Notes: generated by a model from the letters alone, not told the origin. DNA of 64,000 nt from Mycoplasmopsis fermentans PG18 (GCF_000209735.1 NC_021002.1:826721-890720); one strand, 5' to 3'; shown: positions 24,460-34,549, counted from the stretch's first letter. Numbers and translations: made by a program.

Positions 24460-24533
24460 TGGAGCGAACGAGGGGAATCGAACCCCCATTATCAGCATGG
24501 CAAGCTGGCATTTTACCATTAAATTACATTCGC
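24460..24533 (-). tRNA. tRNA-Gly(GCC)
   Basis: A 74-nt cloverleaf on the minus strand: acceptor GCGAATG / CGTTCGC, anticodon loop TTGCCAT (anticodon GCC) and a T-arm with GGTTCGATTCC. Discriminator T and an encoded CCA end the gene. A hairpin terminator follows. Confidence 0.93.
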
Positions 24534-24616
24534 GTTTTTGCTTTTAATATTATAAACACATTTTTTAAAAATCAAAACATTTTTTATTTTGAGTCAACTT
24601 TATTTAAAATTGAAGT

Positions 24617-24738
24617 ATGAAAAGACATAAACCAAGTGAAATATTTATTAACAATTTAGGCATTTGAAAAATGAAGAAGAAAAGATCTATCAAAAGCTAA
24701 TTAAAGAATATGAAATATTAGTAGCTTTAGAAAAATAA
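24617..24738 (+). pseudogene. Frameshifted small-protein remnant
   Basis: An ATG at 24617 opens a reading frame (MKRHKPSEIFINNLGI) that stops after 27 codons. The adjacent frame continues as KNEEEKIYQKLIKEYEI and ends at 24738. Joining them needs one frameshift near 24665. The composite of about 40 residues looks coding-like but I cannot assign it. It may be a fragment of a lost gene next to the SRP RNA gene. Confidence 0.35.
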
Positions 24739-24743
24739 AAAAA

Positions 24744-24821
24744 GTCAATAGACACAACACTACTCGATATGGCTGCTTCATCTCTGACCTGACCAGGTTA
24801 CAAGGTTATTGTTCTACTGAC
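24744..24821 (-). ncRNA. ffs: Signal recognition particle RNA (4.5S-like)
   Basis: The minus-strand transcript contains the conserved SRP domain IV with ACCTGGTCAGGTCAG, followed by the asymmetric and symmetric loop bases GAGATGAAGCAGCCA. The ends pair as GTCAGTAGA with TCTATTGAC to close a single long hairpin of about 78 nt. A T-run follows at 24731-24743 as terminator. It binds Ffh and directs co-translational membrane targeting. Exact ends are estimated from the pairing and the promoter position. Confidence 0.88.
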
Positions 24822-24827
24822 GCTACA

Positions 24828-24833
24828 ATTATA
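24828..24833 (-). promoter_or_regulatory. SRP RNA -10 element
   Basis: TATAAT on the minus strand lies about 7 nt before the expected 5' end of the SRP RNA. A TTTGAA-like -35 lies about 17 nt upstream. Confidence 0.5.
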
Positions 24834-24944
24834 CCAAAAATTTATTTATTTCAAATTGTTTGACTAAGTCAGGCTTTTTTTATTGGTCTAAAGATCGTTT
24901 TTTGCTTATTCATATACACTATTTAAAAAAAATATAAATTTTTT

Positions 24945-24960
24945 TGTGGAAATTTTCACA
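24945..24960. promoter_or_regulatory. Candidate operator overlapping the -35 of the LacI-type gene
   Basis: TGTGGAAATTTTCACA is a 16-bp palindrome with one mismatched pair. It overlaps the TTTTCA -35 (24953-24958) of the downstream regulator gene. Autoregulation by the LacI-type protein is an inference; LacI-family sites usually have a central CG, which is absent here. Confidence 0.4.
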
Positions 24961-24981
24961 TTTTAATTTTTTCTATATAAT
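24953..24981 (+). promoter_or_regulatory. Leaderless promoter of the LacI-type gene
   Basis: TTTTCA, a 17-nt spacer and TATAAT (24976-24981), with the ATG only 6 nt downstream and no Shine-Dalgarno. Confidence 0.55.
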
Positions 24982-24987
24982 TAATAT

Positions 24988-25944
24988 ATGAAAAATTTCT
25001 CATATAAAAATATTGCTAAAGAAGCAGGTGTCTCTATTAGTACTGTAAGCCGTTACTATCGTGGTGGTTATGTTAGCAAGGAAACTAAAAAAGTTATTGC
25101 TAATATCATAAAAGAAAACGATTATTATCCAAATCATGGAGCCAGAACAATTCGTGGCCGTGACACTTCTATCTTTATTATTGTGCCTGAGTGATATGAA
25201 AACTCATATACTCAAATTATGAATGGAATTGAACAAGGAGCAAAGACAAGAAATAGAAAAGTTGTTATAACTCACTCTTCACCTAATCCTGAAGAATATA
25301 TTGAAACTATCAAATATGTTTCAAGCTGAAAACCTATGGCAATAGTTTTCTTTCTTCCTGAAGATCCTCAAAACACAATTACAAACTATATTAAGAACAC
25401 AAATTTTGAATCAAATATTTTAGTTTATGGAAAAGAAGTAGAAACATTAAATTGAATAAAAATTGATGAAGAGAACTCATTTCATCATTTAACTTCAAGA
25501 TTCATAAACTATATAGATAAAGGCGAAAAGGTTGTTTTTGTTGAAGATGTTAAGTTAACTGAAGAACAAAAAAGACTTCGTTGTATAGGTTTTGAAAATG
25601 CTTGCAAGAAGCTTAATGTAGAATATGAAATCTATTCACTTAAAAACAAAAATAATAAAGAAGTACAATTTTTCTTAAATTACTTAAGAAATAACAATTT
25701 GGTTAATGTTGTTTGCTCAACTCATGAAGTATTTATTAACTTAATTTCATCAGGCGATCGTAATTTAAGATTAACTGATATTGGTTGAGTTTCAATTTAT
25801 GACTATCAACACAAATATAAAGCTAAAATCTTTATTGATTATCCTGCAGTTGGATTAGAAATTGAAAAAATGCTTTATAGTTGTGACGTTGATAACACAA
25901 TTGAAAACAAAATTTATAAACCAAAAATTTTATTCGATAATTAA
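24988..25944 (+). CDS. LacI family transcriptional regulator
   Basis: A 318-residue repressor-type protein. The N-terminal helix-turn-helix and hinge (residues 3-52; IAKEAGVSISTVSRYYRG then NHGARTIRG) are typical of the family. The rest is a periplasmic-binding-protein-like sensor domain (FIIVPEWYENSYTQIMNGIEQGA near 65-87) that would bind a sugar or other small ligand. LacI-type regulators are rare in mycoplasmas. The nearest genes (SRP RNA, smpB) give no clue to targets. Several TGA tryptophans. The mRNA appears leaderless. Confidence 0.88.
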
Positions 25945-25950
25945 AAAATT

Positions 25951-25974
25951 AATGACGCACTTTAGCGTCATTTT
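25951..25974. terminator. Bidirectional terminator between regulator gene and smpB
   Basis: AATGACGC ACTTTA GCGTCATT, an 8-bp perfect stem flanked by A-rich and T-rich tracts. It ends at the smpB stop codon. Confidence 0.75.
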
Positions 25975-26416
25975 AATATACATTTTTCAAGACTTTTTTG
26001 ATGTATCTTTCATTATCTCTTTTTTTGATTTCTTCACGTTTATCTGTTTTTTTCATTCCTTGAACTAAAGCTATTTCAATCTTAATACGTGAGCGATTAT
26101 CAAAATAAATTTTGCTTGGAATAATAGTTGCATGACCTAGCTTATGAAGTTTAGACTGCAATCTAACTATTTCATTTTTATGCATCAATAATTTGCGATC
26201 TCTAGTTTCATCACACTTAACTAACATGTATTGTTTGAACTGTGCATTGCACAAGAAAATTTCGCCTTTTCTAAAAAAGCAATATGAATTCAATAAACTA
26301 ACAGTATTAGCTCGAGCACTCTTAACTTCTCAACCCATTAAAGATATGCCGGCTTCATATTTGTCAATTACTTTATAGTTGTGCATTCCGCGTTTGTTGT
26401 CGCTTATTATTTTCAT
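25973..26416 (-). CDS. smpB: SsrA-binding protein
   Basis: A 147-residue partner of tmRNA in ribosome rescue. The OB-fold landmarks are present: NYKVIDKYEAGISLMGWEVKSAR (about 13-35), LLNSYC, and the C-terminal basic tail (KKTDKREEIKKRDNERYIKK) that enters the ribosomal mRNA channel. One TGA Trp in GWEVKS. The tmRNA gene itself is not in the window. Start at 26416; a TATAAT lies 9 nt upstream, so the leader is very short or absent. Confidence 0.93.
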
Positions 26417-26463
26417 AGTTTAAATATTATAAATAAAAAATAGGACTAGCCTATTTAATTATT

Positions 26464-26778
26464 TTATTTGTATTCCATAACTTTTGCTTTAAGGTGATCA
26501 TAAGGTACATAGCCCATAACTTTTTCCATCATTTTTCCATTTTTAAAAATGAATCATGTTGGCATTGAATTAACACCCATTTCTTGAGTTAGCTTTGTAT
26601 TTTCATCAACATCTACACGATAAACTGGAATGTTGTCTAATTTGTCTAATTGTTCTAAAGAAGATTTAAACATTCGACATGGAGGACATCATAATGCGTG
26701 AAAAACCAAAACATAAATGCCTTTTTCTTTTCCAATAACATTGTTCTTGTATTCATCTTGATTAATTTCTTTTAACAT
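26464..26778 (-). CDS. trxA: Thioredoxin with CPPC active site
   Basis: A 104-residue thioredoxin fold protein, a cytoplasmic disulfide reductant. The redox motif is WCPPCRMF (Cys about 31 and 34) instead of the usual WCGPC; the cis-proline region MPTWFIFKNG is present. Length and layout are otherwise standard. Start at 26778 with AAGGAGATTTT. Thioredoxin reductase is not nearby. Confidence 0.9.
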
Positions 26779-27059
26779 AAAATCTCCTTATTCATTTTTT
26801 TAAGTAACTTAATCTTAACATATTTTTAATCTTTTGTTAAAAAATAAAAAATTATTTTTTAACCTATTTTTTAATCAAAAATGCACTTTTTGTAATTTTT
26901 ACCACATTTTAAAAATTAGTTAAAAATTTTGCAAAAATTAGTTTTGAAAAGAAAATATTCGTTTTTGTTTTTTGATTTTTCGAAGTCAAATATTAATCTT
27001 CAAATAAGTTTTAAATTTAATATTTGAGTTTTTTTAAATTTATTTTAAACCTAAAGCAT
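26779..27059. other. Gene-free AT-rich spacer
   Basis: About 280 bp of low-complexity A/T sequence between the convergent-side end of the lipoprotein gene and thioredoxin. No open frame, RNA gene or strong hairpin is seen apart from the lipoprotein terminator at its edge. Confidence 0.4.
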
Positions 27060-27085
27060 AAAAAATAAGGCTTTATGAGCCTTAT
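27060..27085 (-). terminator. Lipoprotein gene terminator overlapping its stop codon
   Basis: ATAAGGCT and AGCCTTAT form an 8-bp stem with a 5-nt loop; on the minus strand a T-run follows. The upstream arm contains the TAA stop of the 680-residue lipoprotein. Confidence 0.7.
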
Positions 27086-29124
27086 AATTTATTTTTTTTA
27101 AAACCATTTAATATAACTGTTTTTGAGTCTGAAACAGTTTTGAAAGGTATTTCTTTTTCAACATATTCATTCTTTTGTTGGTCATAAACTTTTTGTACAT
27201 AACCAATTTTGTAACGTAATTTAAATGTAATAACAACTTCGCCTTTTTGATCATTAGCAACAATTATTGATGGTTTTTCAATTTCAAAAATATTGTTATC
27301 AAAGTTAGTAAATTTAATATCATTAATGTTTAATTGACTTGGCAATTTGCTTGAAGCTGTTGGACAAGTACAAGTAACCTTTTGAATTTCTTCATTGATA
27401 TGTTGTGTCAATGATTTTTCTGAGAAGCCTGTAATTTTCTTTGTGAATGATTTAACAAATTTGAAACCGCGTTTTTTGTTGTCTGGTTTTAATTTAGAAA
27501 GTGCATCAACTTCATATAATTTAAATTCAACTAATATTGATTTATCTTTAAGATCAAATGAATCTATTTTTGTAACTTCAATCATGAAGTTTGAATCCAT
27601 TGATTCAATAAATACATGATCTTTATTCGCTTCATTTGCAGCTACTAAGTTTTTACGTTTATAATTCAATTTAATTAAATCTAAAATTGCATCAATTTTA
27701 GATTGTGAAAGTTTAGAAAAGCCACTAATTGTTCTTGAATAAACTTGTTCAATTGAACTGCTTTTACTTTTTGCTTTGTATTCAATAACAATAGTTGAAT
27801 TGTTGAATTCATAACCAATAATTTTTAAATCAGTAATTTCATAATTTGGGTTAGATAAAGTGTATTTAACTTTAGAAACTTCTGCCTTATCAACTTCTGT
27901 TGTTGCAGCATTTTCATATGTAAAGCTAATTTGTTTTTCAATTTCACTTAATTTTTCTTTACTATCTTTTTTGTTAAATTCTATTTCACATGCATAATCA
28001 AATTCAATTGTTTTTTTGTTTTCATCAACTAATAAAGTTGTTGCTTGTTTGTTAATAGGTGCTTTAATATTAAATTTAAGATTTACTTTGCCTTCTGAAT
28101 CAGCAGGTTCAACTTTGATGTTTTCTATTGAAAAATCAATTGGTGTGTCAAAATTAAATTTAAATTTATCAGCCTTAACTTCAGATACAGAAACATTTGT
28201 ATTTCCTGTATATTCTAGTGAAGCAGTTTTTTTAATGTATTTCTTTATTTCTTCAGTTAAATCTGAAACAGAGTGAAATGAATGCGAAACTGTTGAGTAT
28301 GTGTCACTTTTATCAAAAACATAGTAATCAATGTATGAATCATTTTTGAAGTTTGGAATTGAACGACTGAATTCATCAGATACAATTTTAGGATCATTTA
28401 TTGATTGAATTTTGTATTTTATATTTAAATTCTCGAATGATTTGATATATGAATCTTTATCCGCAGTATCTTCATATTTAGCTTTTCTAATTAAAGCGCG
28501 TTCATATTTTTCAATAATTTCCTTATTAGGATTTGCTTTAGCTTTTTCAGCATCATATTCAGATTTATTTTTTGTTAAGAATTCATTTATATCTTTTAGT
28601 TTGTCAGATAAATTTTTTTGATATTCTTCAATTCTTGAGTTATCAATTTTAACATCGATAATTTTGTATCCTGTTTTAATATCTCTAAAGATAATGTCAC
28701 TTGTTTGAGCAACATCTTTTACATAAGTATTTTTTGAATTAGAATATTGTACTGTTAAAGCTTCATTAATATGATCAAAGTTTAAGAAATTTTTGTATGT
28801 AATTGTTTTGTATTTTGAAACAATGTTTGAGTTTTTTTCGCGTAGTCTAAAAGTTACTACAAGTTCTGAAGAATATTTTTGAATTTTTTGTATTTCAACA
28901 GTATATTCACTATTAAAACTTGGCATATTTTTTGAGTAAAATTTTAAATCCGATTCTTTGATTTCATTTGGTTTTTTAGATTCTGAATCTGGAATAGTAA
29001 TGTCTAAATCATCTAATAGATTAGACAATTTATCAGCATTAGTACATGATGAAGAAATAAGAGGTGTAGCTAAAAAAGCTGTTGTTAATGATGATAAAGC
29101 AAATATAAATTTTCTTTTTTTCAT
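27082..29124 (-). CDS. 680-residue repeat lipoprotein
   Basis: A surface lipoprotein with signal peptide and lipobox SSSC (Cys about 27). The mature part is built of repeated units with a common beta pattern ending in a Gly-Phe element: ELVVTFRLREKNSN, TIVIEYKAKSKSSS...RTISGFSK, SILVEFKLYEVD...KKITGFSE and EVVITFKLRYKIG...VILNGFKK. This fits the 'lipoprotein-associated' (Lipoprotein_17-like) type of domain of mycoplasma surface proteins. The whole chain contains no tryptophan, so it has no internal TGA. Start at 29124 after AAGGAGATTATT. It lies 18 nt... upstream-side neighbours are separate permease genes on the same strand. Confidence 0.8.
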   Translation of the reverse strand: MKKRKFIFALSSLTTAFLATPLISSSCTNADKLSNLLDDLDITIPDSESKKPNEIKESDLKFYSKNMPSFNSEYTVEIQKIQKYSSELVVTFRLREKNSNIVSKYKTITYKNFLNFDHINEALTVQYSNSKNTYVKDVAQTSDIIFRDIKTGYKIIDVKIDNSRIEEYQKNLSDKLKDINEFLTKNKSEYDAEKAKANPNKEIIEKYERALIRKAKYEDTADKDSYIKSFENLNIKYKIQSINDPKIVSDEFSRSIPNFKNDSYIDYYVFDKSDTYSTVSHSFHSVSDLTEEIKKYIKKTASLEYTGNTNVSVSEVKADKFKFNFDTPIDFSIENIKVEPADSEGKVNLKFNIKAPINKQATTLLVDENKKTIEFDYACEIEFNKKDSKEKLSEIEKQISFTYENAATTEVDKAEVSKVKYTLSNPNYEITDLKIIGYEFNNSTIVIEYKAKSKSSSIEQVYSRTISGFSKLSQSKIDAILDLIKLNYKRKNLVAANEANKDHVFIESMDSNFMIEVTKIDSFDLKDKSILVEFKLYEVDALSKLKPDNKKRGFKFVKSFTKKITGFSEKSLTQHINEEIQKVTCTCPTASSKLPSQLNINDIKFTNFDNNIFEIEKPSIIVANDQKGEVVITFKLRYKIGYVQKVYDQQKNEYVEKEIPFKTVSDSKTVILNGFKKNKL

Positions 29125-29142
29125 AATAATCTCCTTATATAG

Positions 29143-30123
29143 CTAACGCTCTGATTTGTCATAAGGTCGACCTGCAGCAGCTGGCCCCATTTGCTTGCTT
29201 TTCATTTTAGCAATCATAATTCCAAGTGTGATAATAAATGGCAATGTGTAGAGTAGTTCAGCGAATCTTGAAACACCTTTCATAGATTCGAATCTTTCAA
29301 GTCATGAAATTCCGAAGTATGAGAATCCATAGATAAATGAGAAAATGATACATATCAATAATGTTCAACTAATTTTTCAACCACTAGTAATCATAATAGC
29401 TAGAGCTAAGAAACCTAAACCTCCAACTTCGATGTATAGTGAGAATTGGTTTGTTTTACATTGAATAAATATAGCGCCTGCTAAACCAGCAATAAAACCT
29501 GAATATGCAATACCTAATCATTTGTATTTAAAAACGTTAATACCAGCAACGTCTGCTGCTTGAGGATTTTCACCTATAGCTTTATATCTTAAACCCCATT
29601 TAGTTTTGTTAAGGAAGAATCAAGAACCACCAGCAATAATTAAAGCTAAGAATAGTTTAAGTGAAATAATGTTTTTTCAGTTGTCAACATTAGGACTTAA
29701 AGCAAGTTCTGTTTGGCCACGCATTTGGAAGTAGTCTCCACCTTGTTGTGCTTTTTTAACAAATAATAAAAGGATAGAAGCAACACCAACTGCAAGAATG
29801 TTCATAGCGAAACCTGAAACAGATTGATCTGATTTAAGTTTAATCGTTGCGAAACCAAACAACAGTGCAAATCCCGAGGATAAGATACCTGCAAAAGCAA
29901 AGTACAATAATTGGAATCATGGACTTAATGTTTTACCTTTGAAAACAACATCAGTCATTAGGAAGCTTATTAGAGCATACATAGCAGCTCCAAAAATCAT
30001 AAACCCGTTAACAGCAATGTTTGTAATACCAACTCTTTCTGAGAAAATACCTGAAAGGGTTGCAAGTGTTAGAGCTGAAAACATAAAAATGGTTGTAGTT
30101 AAAATTAATATTCAACTATACAT
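29143..30123 (-). CDS. Nucleoside/sugar ABC transporter permease (NupQ-like)
   Basis: A 326-residue inner-membrane permease of the ribose/branched-chain type (BPD_transp_2), with about nine helices. Recognisable are GIFSERVGITNIAVNGFM (about 26-43), GFAMNILAVGVAS (about 105-117) and AVGENPQAADVAGI-like AIGENPQAADVAGINV (about 173-188), the coupling region. Together with the ATPase, the other permease and the BMP lipoprotein it forms a nucleoside-type importer as in Bacillus nupNOPQ. Start at 30123 overlaps the upstream permease stop (TAATG). Last gene of the operon. Confidence 0.85.
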
Positions 30124-31732
30124 TATTCACCTCCTTTACTTGCTTGATTGCTTTTTTTCATATCTCTTTTTTTAGCTCAATTTTCTTTTACTTTGTCTCA
30201 ATGAGATGTATAAATTAAATCTCTTTTAGTAATATATTGAATTTTTCTTTCGTGTTTTTCAGCTTTATATTGATTTTTTAATGTTTTAAGATTGTTTAAG
30301 CCAAAATCACTGTATTTTTTGAGATATTCGAATTTTTTCTTAGACATTTCGTCATAGATAGACATAATAGTATCATCACTTGCGCTTTTAAGTGAAGTTA
30401 TTTTACAATCAACTCATTTTTGATATTCTTCTTTAATTGAAGCAAATTCTTTTTTGAGTTTTCTATTCCTTCTTTTTTCTTCATTAAGAGCTTTAACATA
30501 TTCTCTATATTTAGCATTTTTGGTTTTCATGTATGAACCATATTCTTTTCAGTATTCTTTTTTGATTCAAAGCGTTCCGTATTTTCACATGAAACCAAGT
30601 GGTTTGAATTTATAAAGCATAATAGCTAAAGCAGCCATAAAGACAATTATACCAGTAATAATAGGGAAAAAGTCTTTTGTTAATTTATCTTTTATAGCAA
30701 ATAAATCTCTTGTTGTATAAATCATTGAATAGAAAAATCCGGATAATGTTATACCAATAGGGTGGTTTAATGCAATAAGTGAAACAGCAATTGATTCAAA
30801 ACCAATTGCAATAGGGTTGCTACCAAATGAATCGACAATTCAGCCTTCTTTGATAATAATGTAGTAGAATCCAGCGAAACCAGCTAAAGCTCCTGAAAAT
30901 CCCATAACTATAATGGTTAACATTTTTTCGTTAAGACCAATATATTTAGCGTTTGAAGGATTTTTACCAACCATGTTTATTTTGTAACCTAATGTTGTGA
31001 AGTTGTAGATCACAAATAAAACAATAGCTGTTAAAACAAACATTCCAATACCAAAGTAAACAAATTGATATTTAACTGCATTTTCAATTGCAATTCTAGC
31101 ACTACCTATAGTTGTAGGTGAATATGATTCTGGATTAAACATTTTCCCATTTAAACTAAATAATCATCCTGATATAAAGGCAACAATTCAGTTAATGAAA
31201 ATAGTAGAAATAACTTCGTGAATTTTGCAATATGCTTTTAATAATCCAGCGATTGCACCTGTTGCAAATCCTACGATTATGAACAAAATAATTGCTAATC
31301 ATAAGAATCCTGCGTCAACATTAAAGTTTCTAGCTTTAGCTATAAAACTGAATACTAAGATTGCTGGTAAAAGCATTTGACCAGAAATACCAATGTTAAA
31401 TAATCCAACTTTAAAACCGATTGAAACAGCTAAACCAGTAAACCAAATATTACAAAAAATGTTGCAAAGTCAAATTTAATGTTTTTGTCAATAAAGCTAT
31501 AATTTCATAATTTTATAACAAAGTCGAATGGTCCTGCACTACGTCCTTCCATGCTTTGATGAATCATGAAGAAGATGCTAGCAACAACTAATCCGAAAAC
31601 AACAGCTCATAATGATGAGTATAATTTTCTTCTTCCTTTTTGTTGATCTTCAAGTGTAATAAATGATCTAAATTTATTTCAGCCTGTTCTTACTTTAGAA
31701 GAAAATGATAATTTTTCTTTTGTTTCTTTCAT
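30123..31732 (-). pseudogene. Nucleoside/sugar ABC permease (NupP-like), frameshifted
   Basis: A permease of the same family as its downstream partner. The frame from ATG 31732 (MKETKEKLSFSSK) is open to TAG at 31430-31432. The conserved sequence resumes one frame over (TGLAVSIGFKVGLFNIGISG) and continues through AGFAGFYYIIIKEG to TAA at 30123. Total length 1610 is one base short of a multiple of three, so a single-base loss near 31434-31445 explains it. An intact product would be 536 residues, with a long charged cytoplasmic C-terminal extension (about 370-536) unusual for the family. The start overlaps the ATPase stop (TAATG). A sequencing error is possible. Confidence 0.8.
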
Positions 31733-33534
31733 TATTGTGTGCCTCCTTCCGTTTGATGTTCTTTTTGAGCCATGTAAAGACCGATTTCTTTTCTAGTTAA
31801 TTCTCTTGCGGGTTTTGAAAGTCTAATTTCGCCTTCGTTAATAACAGCAATAGTATCAGCTAGTGAAAGAACCTCGTCTAATTCATAAGAAATTAAAAGA
31901 ATTGCTTTTCCTTCTGCTTTTTCTTTAAGAATTCTTTCATGGATATTTTTAATAGCCCCAACGTCAAGTACACGTGTTGGTTGAAGAATTAATATAAAGT
32001 CGTGTGGTGAGTTCATTTCACGACCAACAATGAATTTTTGTTGGTTACCGCCAGAAAGTGATCTAGAAGTTGAATAACCTTCTCTAGCACCACGAACGTC
32101 ATATTTGTCAATAACTTCAGCTGTTTCTTTTTTAACAGCTTTAGGTTTTATGAAACCAAAAGTTTGATATTTTGGATCTCATAAACGTCTTAATATTGTA
32201 TTATTTTTAATATTGTAATCTAATGCTAGACCATGTTTATGTCTATCACTTGGAATAAAACTTGAAGCAAGCATTGATTTTTCTAAGACTGAATAATTGT
32301 TTAAATTAATCCTGTCTTTAAGTTTCTCTTCATCTTTTTTGGTTTTAAAGAATTTAATAATTTTTACTATCAAGATACTTAAACCAACAGCAAATAGAGC
32401 AAAGAAACTAATGCCTATAGCTCACATTAATCAAATGTTTGAATAATTTTGCTGAAATGGACTAACACCAAAAAAAATTGATCCAAAAGCTATAAATAAT
32501 GCAAGCAATGAACTTAAAATAATGAAATTCTTGATTTTATTTTTATGAATGAATTTAACTCTTTCCTCAACTAAAGGTGTTTTCTTTAAGTAGACATTAC
32601 CTTTTGTAGGTTTAACAATTCCACTAACAACATATTCTAAATCTTGTTGTCCATTGCCTTCAACACCAGCAATAGCTAGAATTTCTCCAGCATGAACCTT
32701 AAGATTTAAGTTTTTAAGTGATTTTGTACCTTTTGTTGATACATTTTCAAGTTCTAAAACTGTGTCTTTATCTTCAAAAACGTCAAGTGATTGGTTTTGT
32801 GCCATAACAATATTGTCACCAACCATTCTGTTAGCCATTTCTTCAATAGAAGTATTAGCAACTTCGAAGTTACCAGTAACTTTACCGTGACGTATAACTG
32901 TTGCATAATCAGCTACAGCTTTAACTTCTTTTAGTTTGTGAGAGATAAAAATGATTGTTTTACCTTGCGATTTAAACAATTTGAATGTTTCAAGAAGACC
33001 TTGAATTTCTTCATCTGTTAAAACAGCAGTTGGTTCATCAAAGATTAGAATTTCTGAATCACGATATAACATCTTCATGATTTCAACTTTTTGCTGTGTT
33101 GAAACTGATTCAGTGCCTGTGTCTTTATTCAAATCAAAATTTAAATTAAATAATCTTTGAATAGTTTTAATTTTTTTAATTGATGGTTTATAATCCAAAG
33201 TTTTAAAAGTTTTTGATTCACTTTCAGCACCAAGAATTATATTTTGTAAGTTTGTGTATGCACCAACCAATTTAAAATGTTGGTGAACCATACCAATACC
33301 CAAATTATTAGCATCATTTGGATTATTTATTAAAACCTCTTTACCATTAACCTTGATAATTCCATGGTCGGGTTCATATAGTCCAAAAAGAATTGATAGC
33401 AAGGTACTTTTACCTGCACCATTTTCACCAATAAGTGCATGAATTGTACCTTTTTTAATTTGAATATTAATATCTTGGTTAGCTTTGATTACACCGAAAC
33501 TTTTCGAAATATTAATAAATTCAATTGCGTTCAT
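31732..33534 (-). CDS. Nucleoside/sugar ABC transporter ATPase (NupO-like) with membrane insertion
   Basis: A 600-residue double ATPase. NBD1 has Walker A GENGAGKS (36-43), signature VSTQQK and Walker B ILIFDEPTAVL. NBD2 has the degenerate Walker A GVEGNGQQDL, signature LSGGNQQK (about 485-492) and QPTRVLDVG, as in BmpD/RbsA-type proteins. About 100 residues are inserted in NBD2 (roughly 330-430) with two hydrophobic helices (FIILSSLLALFIAFGSIFF and WAIGISFFALFAVGLSIL), which ordinary family members lack. First gene of the ATPase-permease-permease operon; start at 33534 with AAGGACA. The substrate-binding lipoprotein gene is on the other side of the insertion sequences. Confidence 0.88.
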
Positions 33535-33889
33535 CTTTGTCCTTTTCTTAAATAAAATTTTTAGTTAATTTTGTTTCAGACTCATATTTATATATATTTT
33601 TATATATTAATATAAATAATAAAATTAACTATTTAAGTATATCAATTAATAGATAAATAAGAAATAATATGTTAAAAATATAGTTTATTATTTTTTCCAA
33701 AAGTGAGTGTGGTAAGTTTTAAGAAAAACATTTTTCTAAATCGATTGCTAAATTTTAAATTAAAAAGTCATTTTTTGACTGAAAGCGAAAAAAACGCAAA
33801 AGAAAATATTTTAATGCAAGCTAGCAAAATTCAGCGAAAGCTAGTAATTTTATATTTATTTTTTATTTTTAAATATTTGGATATAAATT
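33535..33889. other. Upstream region of the ABC operon
   Basis: A 355-bp A/T-rich stretch. A minus-strand promoter for the ATPase operon is likely here (TATATA-rich blocks near 33590-33615), but no unique -10/-35 pair can be chosen. A plus-strand reading frame at 33703-33891 looks like chance. CTAGCAAAA...GCTAG around 33821-33842 forms a weak hairpin. Confidence 0.4.
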
Positions 33890-34545
33890 GATAAATCATT
33901 GTTGGTTATATTGTTTGTTCATCATAACTTAAATTGCAAAATCATTTGCACTCATTGCATATGGATATTCTTTAATTTTATCTATTATGAATGAGTTAGT
34001 TTCATTTTGAATTCACGCAATATATTTATTTGATAAATTGTCTAATGTTTTTCCTTTTGGAATATATTTTCTAATAAATTTATTGTAGTTTTCAACACGA
34101 CCTTTTTATGAAGAACAAAAAGCATCGCAATGATATATTTGGCCCACGGCATCGATTTCATCTAGCCTATAATTTTCAGGTCCATTATCAATAGTTAATG
34201 TATTGATTTTAAGGCTATTTTCTTATATGATTTCCTATAAAGTTATTTTGGTAGATAAAGAATTTTTTTATCTTTTTTTAAAGTGTACTTCTCTAGTCAA
34301 TCTATTTATTAAAATCAAAATGAAATATTCATCCATTCTACACCCATGAACCGTATCCATCTCAAAGTCATAAATAGTTAAATAATTTGGTCTTTAACTT
34401 TTATGTTTTCCAACTCTTTTTTTCTTAGGCAGTTTTACAACCTTTTTTCTCTTATTTATCTTATTTGAAGACAAAAACGGAAAAACTGTTTTATCTAATT
34501 TCTTCAAAAATTAACAAAAAAATATACTTTTTTCATATTTAAAAT
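33890..34545 (-). pseudogene. Decayed IS30-type transposase
   Basis: Minus-strand translation in shifting frames gives recognisable IS30-family catalytic blocks: KKRVGKHKS, YDFEMDTVHG (first Asp), TIDNGPENYRLDEI (second Asp), YHCDAFCSS then KGRVENYNKFIRKYIPKG (Glu) and a C-terminal WIQNE stretch. Several stops and frameshifts interrupt it, so it is inactive. Its sequence differs clearly from the intact IS1630 copy next to it, so it derives from a different IS30-group element. Its terminal repeats are no longer recognisable. Confidence 0.8.
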
Positions 34546-34549
34546 AAAA

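Noticed and set aside
24316..24519. Minus-strand 67-codon reading frame
   Set aside because: It overlaps the tRNA-Gly gene and its terminator.
28016..28276. Plus-strand reading frames opposite the 680-residue lipoprotein
   Set aside because: Antisense shadows of a strong minus-strand coding frame; the same applies to those at 27395-27619 and 28412-28621.
33703..33891. Plus-strand 62-codon reading frame
   Set aside because: No ribosome-binding site, low-complexity composition and no coding character; it lies in a decayed intergenic region.
34000..34500. Second active IS copy
   Set aside because: Catalytic motifs are recognisable but spread over different frames with stops, so it is only a relic.
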